From positions 51,343,311 through 51,407,310 of the forward strand of contig JAVHZZ010000011.1 in assembly GCA_036250195.1 (NCBI GenBank): 64,000 bases of DNA. The letters run 5' to 3'. The notes under the pieces are model-generated. The model was not told where the DNA came from and did not search any database. It saw nothing but the letters and a program-made list of their open reading frames with translations. This stretch comes from Mixophyes australis (taxonomy: Eukaryota > Chordata > Amphibia > Anura > Limnodynastidae). Shown here one piece after another: positions 11,191-20,060 of this stretch. How positions within the stretch are numbered: the stretch's first letter is position 1; every line of letters begins with the position of its first letter. The position numbers and the translations under genes were made by a program.

Positions 11191-11995
11191 ACATTTGTTA
11201 CTCCTACCATATATATGTTCTAAAAGAAACCTCTTTAAGTCTGATCTGAATTATGATCAGTATCTAGAGTGTGTGTGTGGACGCAGTCAATTCAAATGGG
11301 CTTATCTGTACGAATATGTCTCTTGGATTAAGAAACTAGTCAGTTGTGTCTTGCGATAGACAAGTATACTATTAAGTTATTAGCAAGATGAGAAGTGTTA
11401 CTCCATTGAAAGTAGAACTTTATAGGCAGTAAATAATATCAAACTGCTAAAGTTTGGATGTTACTACAGCAAAACACTTGGTTATGTTTATTCACACTAC
11501 AGTGAGGGATGTGCTTTATTAGCATTTCTATTACATGCAAGTGGAAAGTTTATTGGGGTGGATTCAACCCCTTATTGTTACAGACAAATGTGAGCCAATA
11601 AAACAATCCTTCTCATAAGGAAGGAAAACAAGCAGCTATACTAGCAGTTGGGGGACCATCGGAAGTCAAATAATAGGATTTTCTCCTTATATCATTAAAT
11701 ATAAAGCCCCATATTATAATAATAAACACATACAAACGCCAAACACTTTTATATGGGATATTACCATTTAGAGAATGTTTTGAGTCAATATTAGTGGCCT
11801 GTTTATTGAAATGTTGGAAGTGCAAATGTGGCCAGAAGCTTTTTGCTGCATATTAACAGTTGTTTTGTTCATTTTTTGGAAGCCCATTCTATTTATCATT
11901 TTGCAATATTTCGCTAGGTGATTCTTTTGATGAAATATGAATTTTTTACTGCATCTTAATGAATATCAATTAAGCTATATTGTATATTTTATATA

Positions 11996-12818
11996 CCGTA
12001 TTTGCCGGCGTATAAGACGACTGGGCGTATAAGACGACCCCCAACATTTCCACTCAAAATATAGAGTTTGTTATATACTCGCCGTATAAGACTACCCCCT
12101 CTTCCGCACACCTTCCACACACCAAATAAAACGTAAAAGAACATCAGATTTGATTTCAACATGTTAATTTATATTCGAATGCCTATGACATGCAGGAAAA
12201 CTGTCACAAGGCTGTATGTTATCAAACATGTACAGTAAACATAAAACAGTGCAAGTTTATTAAACGTAATTCACTAGTCAATGATAGAAGGAAGATAACA
12301 AATAGAGGGAGAGAGCAAGTGCACACTTATCCCTTGGCATAATCTTTAATGCTTTTCATTTGATTTCCAGTCCCGAACCATCTTTTCTGTTACTCCATAT
12401 TGTCTTGCAGCAGCACAATTATTATGTTCCATGGCAAAGTTTACAACTTTAAGTTTAAAACTTGCATCATATTTCTTTCTTTTTGCTGGTGCCATGATAG
12501 GGTTGATAGGGGTTTGACTGCTGGACATTTTCTATGCTGTATTGTACTGTACAATGGTGCAGTACTGTGGTTGGCTGTTGGCTGTATACAAAGCCTGATT
12601 GGATTGGTCCCTGCTCCCTGTCAGCAGAACGGGCCGGTCACGCCGAAAAGGCTGGCACCCCTGTATCGCTGCTGATGCTCGCTGCAGCCACGCTGATGAC
12701 CCGCCGCGGCCGCACTGGATACCGCGCGATACTGGACTCGGTGTATAAGACGACACCCCCACTTGGAGGCATGTTTTTCAGGGCAAAAAAGTAGTCTTAT
12801 ACGCCAGCAAATAGGGTA
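11996..12818 (-). mobile_element. Non-autonomous pogo/Tigger-like DNA transposon
   Basis: The left end ccgtatttgccggcgtataa and the right end, whose reverse complement reads ccctatttgctggcgtataa, form terminal inverted repeats. Each is bordered by TA, the target duplication of Tc1-mariner/pogo elements. The subterminal sequence repeats the gtataagacgac word several times. Removing this block restores the match between the two arms, so the insertion is younger than the inverted repeat. Only a short N-terminal transposase piece is kept, so it depends on another copy for movement. Confidence 0.75.
12346..12528 (-). pseudogene. Pogo/CENP-B-type DNA-binding domain remnant
   Basis: About 60 codons: MAPAKRKKYDASFKLKVVNF, then AMEHNNCAAARQYGVTEKMV and RDW. 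This is the first helix-turn-helix (KYDxSFKLKVV, AAxxYGVxEKxVRDW) of pogo-like and related Brinker/CENP-B-type transposases, which binds the terminal repeats. The frame stops after NEKH, and no second HTH or DDE catalytic domain follows, so this is the remaining start of a deleted gene. The likely original start is the internal Met of MAPAKRK (about 12492). Confidence 0.7.
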
Positions 12819-12895
12819 ATTAAATACTTTAGTCTTGGAGTGCCCAGAGTTGACACATTTTTTCCTCTCTCTCTCATTTCTAAAGAAATATATTA

Positions 12896-13141
12896 ATGTG
12901 AGTGTGCACCCCCCCCAAAGTATGATTTCGCAATACATTTATGATCATGATAAAGATTATGGGGTTTTGACTATACCCGGTGCGGTACTCTATCCTCTCT
13001 TGTGAAAGCAATGTTAAACCAGACGTAGTGCTGTGGGAGAAATTGTGTATAGAAACTGATGTTCATGCTATCCTGACACACCCCCAAAAAAACACGTTTC
13101 ATTCAGCAGTGCAGTGTTTGCCGTACACACAGTATATATAG

Positions 13142-13185
<44 letters not shown>

Positions 13186-13724
13186 TATATATATATTGCT
13201 ATATATATATTGCTTTTATTTGTAAGAAGATTAACTCTTGTTAATCTTTTATTAAAAAAAGATCTTTTAAACTGATATAATACGACTTATTGAGCCACTC
13301 TATAATGTATTTCGCCATGATTTGTGTATACAAACTGTTCAATGGTTCATTACAAATACCTCAGTGCTAGATAATCAAATACTTCTCACTATGCACCATG
13401 CACGCAGTTGCTCGGCACCCTAGGCAAATCTTCAGCCTACCACCCCTCTTACTCCCAATACTCCTTTCCTTACCCCTCTCAAACGACAATTGTAAAATAA
13501 AAATAATAACTCTTACCTCCTTCTGGCTGGCTGGCAAGGCTGCAGTCCAGATGCACTGATGTCTAAAGGAGAATGCTGTCCAGTATTCACTGCTGCCCAG
13601 GAGCAAACGCAGGATATCTAGAGGGGAGGCCCCAAATGTTAATAATACAAAACAACTGGATATCACTCACCTGTTACACACTGACATGTCCCCTGCTGCC
13701 TACAAACATTATCTATTATCACCC
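12896..13724. other. Spacer with a (TA)n microsatellite
   Basis: The stretch 13134-13217 is an imperfect (TA)n tract with short interruptions (atatacacatat, attgctat). The rest is AT-rich with no coding signal that I can support. Confidence 0.6.
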
Positions 13725-13985
13725 CTATTCTGCCCCCCTCATTTTTCTGTAGCCCTCCCTTTCTGCCCCTCTCCTTTTTGTGTAGACCTCTCTTTCTGCC
13801 CCTTCATTTTTCTGTAGCCCTCTCTTTCTGCCTCCCTCATTTTTCTGTAGCTTTCTCTTTCTGGCCCCCTCGTTTTTGTGTAGCCTTCTCTTTCTGCCCC
13901 TTCATTTTTCTGTTGCCCTCTCTTTCTGCCCCCCTCATTTTTCTGTAGCCCTCTCTTTCTGCTCCCCTCCCCCGCTTTCTGTAGT
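13725..13985 (+). repeat. Pyrimidine-rich ~32-34-bp minisatellite
   Basis: The word ctctttctgcccc, with tcatttttctgtagcc between, recurs about seven times with small changes (tgtgtagcc, tgttgcc). This strand is almost pure pyrimidine. Confidence 0.8.
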
Positions 13986-14053
13986 CTGTACTTTTCTTAC
14001 ATTCTTCGTTTCTCGCTCCTCTGCTTGATCGCGGTTCCTCTTACTGGCAGCTT

Positions 14054-14064
14054 TGTATATACAC

Positions 14065-14118
<54 letters not shown>

Positions 14119-14119
14119 T
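14054..14119 (+). repeat. Compound (TA)n(GA)n microsatellite
   Basis: tatacacatatatatacata passes into (ta)n and then (ga)n, ending at gagagagagagagagagtt. Confidence 0.85.
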
Positions 14120-14266
14120 TGGCAAGTATGATATACTTCCTATAAAATTTGTACAGATTTCATTAGTTCATATCTGTTCGTCTGTTTGCATAGCATGTCT
14201 TGCATGAGATAGCTCTGCACTTGCCCAGAAATGGACATTACACCATTGAGTGAATTGCATGCCATC

Positions 14267-14390
14267 TAGGGGTAAATGTATTAATGTCCGGATTCTTCAA
14301 CTCCGGCGTGTTCAGCGTCTTTGGCGATTAAATTTAAAGCGTGCTGCATTGTAAAGGGAAGTTTCCGGACATTAATACATTTACCCCCTA
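14267..14390. mobile_element. Complete 124-bp MITE
   Basis: The left end taggggtaaatgtattaatg continues with tccgga. The right end, reverse-complemented, reads tagggggtaaatgtattaat followed by gtccgga. The inverted repeats are therefore about 27 bp with one indel, and the inside is only about 70 bp. The borders read ctag on both sides, so the exact duplication is ambiguous. A related end (ggggtaaatgtatcaaggtc) opens the insertion at 53101. Confidence 0.8.
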
Positions 14391-14599
14391 GTCTGAATGC
14401 AAGTGATACTGACGACTGTCTATGACTGTTTTTATTTATCTCATTAATATAAAAATAGATAAAAAAAAGTTTGAAAAACAAATTAGACACCACTATTTAT
14501 ATTGGGATGTTAAGTTGATATTTATACCTAACAAACAGAAGATGAAGTGATAATGTCACCTGATTGTTATGGCAACCAATGTAGCATAAACTTGTAGAA

Positions 14600-15440
14600 C
14601 TTAGCAGAAGAGGTCTTCACATATAGCAGACGCCTTTCCCGTAGAGACTGGTTATGCTCACAGGTACTAGGATGCCCCAGGACTTAAACTCAGTGTAGTA
14701 CAAGTTTATGGTCACACAGCAGCGCTCAGGTACAGGAGGTAATACACGGAGTAGGAATAGGCCAGAGGTCTGCGGACTGGACAGAGATGACAATGTCTGA
14801 CTGGCCTGACAAAGCACAGGTGGAGACGTCTGGTACACGATGGGTCAGGGCCACAGACAAAGGTTCAGAGTCCGGGTACAGGCAGAAGGTCAGGGTCACA
14901 GGCAAAGGTTCAGAGTCCGGGTTCAGGCAGAAGATCAGGGTGACAGGCAAAGGTTCAGAGCCCGGGAACAGGCAGAGGTCATACACGGGAAAGCAATCCA
15001 AGGTTACACACCAACACAGCATAGAAACAGGTAGCAAACTGGAACAGAACGCTATAACCGGCAGTGAGCCTCAGTCCTCACTGCATAAAATAGTACTAAG
15101 AGCCAATCAGGGCAAAGCCCTGGAAGTATTCCCAGGACTTGCTTAATATATCAATGGCACTGTCGGCCAATGAAAAGAGCAAAGTACCCAGCTGCATCCT
15201 AATCTCTTCAGCCATGAATGGCTGAGCCTTTAAACGACCCTACTTGCGCGCCCGGCTGTTTGACAGCTGGCCGGACGCAGTGACATGGAGCCTGAAGCGT
15301 CCCAATTGGCAACAATTGGGACGAGGGAGCCGAAAGTGATGCCCCGGTCGTCATGGAGATGGCTTGGACATCACTAACAGAAGACGGAGAGTCGCAGTGT
15401 TGCCCGCAGCCACTGCGGCTGCTGGAACTTACTAGGAAAG
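14600..15440 (+). repeat. LTR-like remnant with internal 45-bp minisatellite
   Basis: The second half (about 15070-15430) resembles the solo LTR at 50064-50721: both have gccaatcag, gcgcgcccggctgt, a cggtcgtcat segment and a ctgcggctgct/gccgccgcgact end. At 14860-14985, three units of about 45 bp (cagagtccgggtacaggcag with aaggtcagggt) are in tandem. I could not find clean TG...CA ends, so this is a worn fragment. Confidence 0.45.
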
Positions 15441-16150
15441 AAAGAAATGGCCCTGACTTATTTGTGAAAAAAGAAAAACGCCATTAATTAGTTAAATATA
15501 TAAAAATACCATTTAAATGTATGAACAAATTATTATTAACACTACTGATTGCAGTAGCTATGCTACTGGGAAATATTATTAAGAATATTAATACAATAAA
15601 TATTTGTCCAAAAATAAAACATGTAATTGTCAATGTGTGAGGACTGAAATATGAATAAAATATAGTGAAGAAAAATGAAGATAAACACTGTTTAACAGAC
15701 ATATGACAAATCACATTTCAATCAGTAAAATATCTACTTGCAATAAACAGAAGTAACCACAGTAAAGTAACTATTAAAGTAACTAGCCCTTTGCTATTAG
15801 TTTGATACTAGAGTGAGGATAATGTATACAATGTCATTCCAGTGAGATTATATGGAAGGAACAGTTTATTTCGCTGCTGAGAATGCAGTTGGCTTTGTAA
15901 TATGCAACAACATAAAAAAGAACACTAGTGGGATCACTTAGTGTAGTATTCCGTACAGTAGGTAAGTATCATATTTACAATAAAAAAAACAGTACTGATA
16001 TACCAGAAGGCACCATATTCCATTATAATTTGTGATACTGACTGCATCTTAAATAACAAACAACAATAATAATAGTGATGATAATCTGGTATCCTCAAAC
16101 TCAGGAGAACTGTGTAAAGTAACTATGGGAATTTTTTTATTTTTTTTTTA
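15441..16150. other. AT-rich spacer, nothing recognised
   Basis: No coding region and no clear repeat is visible up to the T-run at 16130 where the satellite begins. The left terminus expected for hAT copy 1 was looked for here and not found. Confidence 0.4.
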
Positions 16151-16159
16151 GTACAAAAC

Positions 16160-19112
16160 GTTGCAACGAGGTATCTTTCTGGACTGCGTAGAGGAGTGTT
16201 CCCCACAATATAATTAAAAACCCATCAACTGGTCTGAATTACACCCAAAAATAGTATCTGGACTGCGTAGAGTAGTGGGCACTGGGCACCACAATAAAAT
16301 ATATAGAAAACCTTCAACAGGTCTGCATTACACCCAAAAATAGTATCTGGACTGCGTAGAGTAGTGGGCACTGGGCACCACAATAAAAAATATATAGAAA
16401 ACCTTCAACAGGTCTGCATTACACCCAAAAATAGTATCTGGACTGCGTAGAGTAGTGGGCACTGGGCACCACAATAAAATATATAGAAAACCTTCAACAG
16501 GTCTGCATTACACCCAAAAATAGTATCTGGACTGCGTAGAGTAGTGGGCACTGGGCACCACAATAAAAAATATATAGCAAACCTTCAACAGGTCTAAATT
16601 ACACCCAAAAATAGTATCTGGACTGCGTAGAGGACTGGCCACTGGCCACCACAATAAAAAACATATAGAAAACCTTCAACAGGTCTGAATTACACCCAAA
16701 AATAGTATCTGGACTGCATAGAGGACTGGCCACTGACCACCACAATATAATATATAGAAAACCTTCAACAGGTCTGAATTACACCCAAAAATAGTATCTG
16801 GACTGCGTAGAGTAGTGGGCACTGGGCACCACAATAAAAAATATATAGAAAACCTTCAACAAGTCTGAATTACACCCAAAAATAGTATCTGGACTGCGTA
16901 GAGGACTGGCCACTGGCCACCACAATATAATATATAGAAAACCTTCAACATATCTGCATTACACCCAAAAATAGTATCTGGACTGCGTAGAGTAGTGGGC
17001 ACTGGGCACCACAATAAAATATATAGAAAACCTTCAACAGGTCTGAATTACACCCAAAAATAGTATCTGGACTGCGTAGAGTAGTGGCCACTGGCCACCA
17101 CAATATAATATATAGAAAACCTTCAACAGGTCTGCATTACACCCAAAAATAGTATCTGGACTGCGTAGAGTAGTGGGCACTGGGCACCACAATAAAAAAT
17201 ATATAGAAAACCTTCAACAGGTCTGAATTACACCCAAAAATAGTATCTGGACTGCGTAGAGGACTGGCCACTGGCCACCACAATATAATATATAGAAAAC
17301 CTTCAACATATCTGCATTACACCCAAAAATAGTATCTGGACTGCGTAGAGTAGTGGGCACTGGGCACCACAATAAAAAATATATAGAAAACTTTCAACAG
17401 GTCTGAATTACACCCAAAAATAGTATCTGGACTGCGTAGAGTAGTGGGCACTGGGCACCACAATAAAATATATAGAAAACCTTCAACAGGTCTGCATTAC
17501 ACCCAAAAATAGTATCTGGACTGCGTAGAGTAGTGGGAACTGGGCACCACAATAAAAAATATATAGAAAACCTTCAACAGGTCTGAATTACACCCAAAAA
17601 TAGTATCTGGACTGCGTAGAGGACTGGCCACTGGGCACCACAATAAAAAATATATAGAAAACCTTCAACAGGTCTGAATTACACCCAAAAATAGTATCTG
17701 GACTGCGTAGAGTAGTGGGCACTGGGCACCACAATAAAATATATAGAAAACCTTTAACAGGTCTGCATTACACCCAAAAATAGTATCTGGACTGCGTAGA
17801 GTAGTGGGCACTGGGCACCACAATACAAATATATAGAAAACCTTCAACAGGTCTGAATTACACCCAAAAATAGTATCTGGACTGCGTAGAGGACTGGCCA
17901 CTGGCCACCACAATATAATATATAGAAAACCGTCAACAGGTCTGCATTACACCCAAAAATAGTATCTGGACTGCGTAGAGGACTGGCCACTGGCCACCAC
18001 AATATAATATATAGAAAACCTTCAACATATCTGCATTACACCCAAAAATAGTATCTGGACTGCGTAGAGTAGTGGGCACTGGGCACCACAATAAAATATA
18101 TAGAAAACCTTCAACAGGTCTGAATTACACCCAAAAATAGTATCTGGACTGCGTAGAGTAGTGGCCACTGGCCACCACAATATAATATATAGAAAACCTT
18201 CAACAGGTCTGCATTACACCCAAAAATAGTATCTGGACTGCGTAGAGTAGTGGGCACTGGGCACCACAATAAAAAATATATAGAAAACCTTCAACAGGTC
18301 TGAATTACACCCAAAAATAGTATCTGGACTGCGTAGAGGACTGGCCACTGGCCACCACAATATAATATATAGAAAACCTTCAACATATCTGCATTACACC
18401 CAAAAATAGTATCTGGACTGCGTAGAGTAGTGGGCACTGGGCACCACAATAAAAAATATATAGAAAACCTTCAACAGGTCTGAATTACACCCAAAAATAG
18501 TATCTGGACTGCGTAGAGTAGTGGGCACTGGGCACCACAATAAAATATATAGAAAACCTTCAACAGGTCTGCATTACACCCAAAAATAGTATCTGGACTG
18601 CGTAGAGTAGTGGGAACTGGGCACCACAATAAAAAATATATAGAAAACCTTCAACAGGTCTGAATTACACCCAAAAATAGTATCTGGACTGCGTAGAGGA
18701 CTGGCCACTGGGCACCACAATAAAAAATATATAGAAAACCTTCAACAGGTCTGAATTACACCCAAAAATAGTATCTGGACTGCGTAGAGTAGTGGGCACT
18801 GGGCACCACAATAAAATATATAGAAAACCTTTAACAGGTCTGCATTACACCCAAAAATAGTATCTGGACTGCGTAGAGTAGTGGGCACTGGGCACCACAA
18901 TACAAATATATAGAAAACCTTCAACAGGTCTGAATTACACCCAAAAATAGTATCTGGACTGCGTAGAGGACTGGCCACTGGCCACCACAATATAATATAT
19001 AGAAAACCGTCAACAGGTCTGCATTACACCCAAAAATAGTATCTGGACTGCGTAGAGGACTGGCCACTGGCCACCACAATAAAATATATAAAAAACCTTC
19101 AACAGGTCTGCA
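16160..19112 (+). repeat. ~90-bp satellite array, about 32 monomers, with higher-order repeat
   Basis: The monomer is 89-91 bp and starts gtatctggactgcgtagag, followed by a variable block (tagtgggcactgggcaccac, or gactggccactggccaccac), an ata-rich spacer, ccttcaacaggtctg and attacacccaaaaata. Two monomer types alternate irregularly. A 1,077-bp block of about 12 monomers is duplicated: diagnostic variants recur exactly 1,077 bp apart (gtgggaactgggcacc at about 17532 and 18609; cctttaacag at about 17750 and 18827; caccacaatacaaat at about 17817 and 18894; aaaccgtcaac at about 17929 and 19006). The identical 82-codon minus-strand frames at 17665-17913 and 18742-18990 are a by-product. At 19112 the array runs into hAT transposase-like sequence. 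Confidence 0.95.
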
Positions 19113-19870
19113 TTACACTGCACATACGGCTGCTCCTCCATCCTCTCCATCATATACATGTTGGTGTTTCAGCGTGTGAAAACCTCTTGTTTTTGATAAT
19201 GACAGTGCATTTTGAATATTTTTCAATTTGCCCCACAACACTGAATGTACTTTATCTATGATACGCATCTATCTTTCTTGACTGCGTAGTGTGGTGGCCC
19301 CAGTACACAATTTGGTACTGAGGCCACAATATAATTAAAAAACCCTCCACGGGTCAGAATTCCACCAAAAAAGGGTAGGGACTGCGTAGTGTGTTGTGCC
19401 CGGAACACAATTTTTTACAGCGCCAACAATATAATTAAAAAATTGGGCATCAACTGTCACCGTTGTTTAATATCTGATACACCTAAATATGGACTGCACA
19501 GTGGAGTGGCCCCGGGAGTAAATTTGGTGCCGGGGCCACAATACCTCCTCCAACTTCCAAGTGTAGTGTTTATAAAGACAGACAGCGTAGAAGTGTTGTT
19601 TGTTGACTTTCTTAACCCTAAAACTGTCCCTGTTGCAAATATTCGTGCAATGGAGAGTTACTTTTTCATTGAAAGACTCAAGCTTTCAAGTGTAGTGTTT
19701 ATAAAATATAAACAACAATACAGTAGTTTTAGAGCACGTCAATACCTCTTGTTTTAAATTATGACAGGGCATTTTACTTTTGGTTTAATTTCTTGAATTT
19801 GTTTAAATTTGGTTTTACTTTTTGAACATGGCAAACGACTGTTGATTGGTCATATAATGCAAAAAAAAAA
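19113..19870 (-). repeat. Shuffled hAT transposase fragments and diverged satellite monomers
   Basis: Several short pieces match the transposase gene to the right, in the same sense but out of order: 19120-19195 with 21100-21180 (gctgctcctccatcctct); 19500-19560 with 21770-21815 (ttggtgccggggccacaata against ttggtaccggggacacaata); 19740-19775 with 21155-21185; 19826-19850 with 21923-21948 (catggcaaacgactgttg). Between them, at 19275-19500, lie longer diverged relatives of the satellite monomer (gactgcgtagtgtggtggcc ... ccacaatataattaaaaaac). It has no coding capacity. Confidence 0.65.
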
Positions 19871-19942
19871 GTTCCATGATGGAATTGTCCTTGGGCCCTC
19901 ACACCCACCCTTATGTTGTTGAAATAGGACATGCACACTTTA

Positions 19943-20004
19943 ACAAACCAATCATTTCAGCGACAGGGCCTACCAAACAACTTTGGCTGAAATGATTGGT
20001 TTGT
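19943..20004. repeat. Perfect 19-bp hairpin with 24-nt loop
   Basis: acaaaccaatcatttcagc (19943-19961) is exactly reversed and complemented at 19986-20004 (gctgaaatgattggtttgt). It lies 57 bp beyond the stop codon of hAT copy 1 on its 3' side. It could be a terminator-like or subterminal structure, or a small fold-back insertion. Confidence 0.85.
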
Positions 20005-20060
20005 TTGGGCCCCCACACCAAAAAAGCTATTCATCTCTCCCTGTACAGACTAAACAGGCT

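Larger units (their letters stand above)
10714..12895 (+). repeat. Right arm of the inverted repeat, split by a pogo-like insertion
   Basis: This is the inverted partner of 4313-5513. The match runs from cgtatatatcaggacaactt (10716) to about 11990, is interrupted by the transposon at 11996-12818, and resumes at about 12820-12890 (tactttagtcttggagtgcc, cctctctctctcatttct). Excluding the insertion the arm is about 1.35 kb. Arms outside these limits do not match. Confidence 0.7.

Noticed and set aside
14787..15146. 119-codon Gly/Ser/Arg repeat protein
   Set aside because: The repeats are the translation of a 45-bp minisatellite inside an LTR-like remnant; overlapping frames show the same periodicity.
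15780..16160. Left terminus of hAT copy 1 before the satellite
   Set aside because: No TAGAGATR word with the ctaataag duplication was found, so the left limit of copy 1 is left open.
17665..18990. Two identical 82-codon proteins on the minus strand, 1,077 bp apart
   Set aside because: Both are readings of the satellite array; their identity comes from the higher-order duplication.
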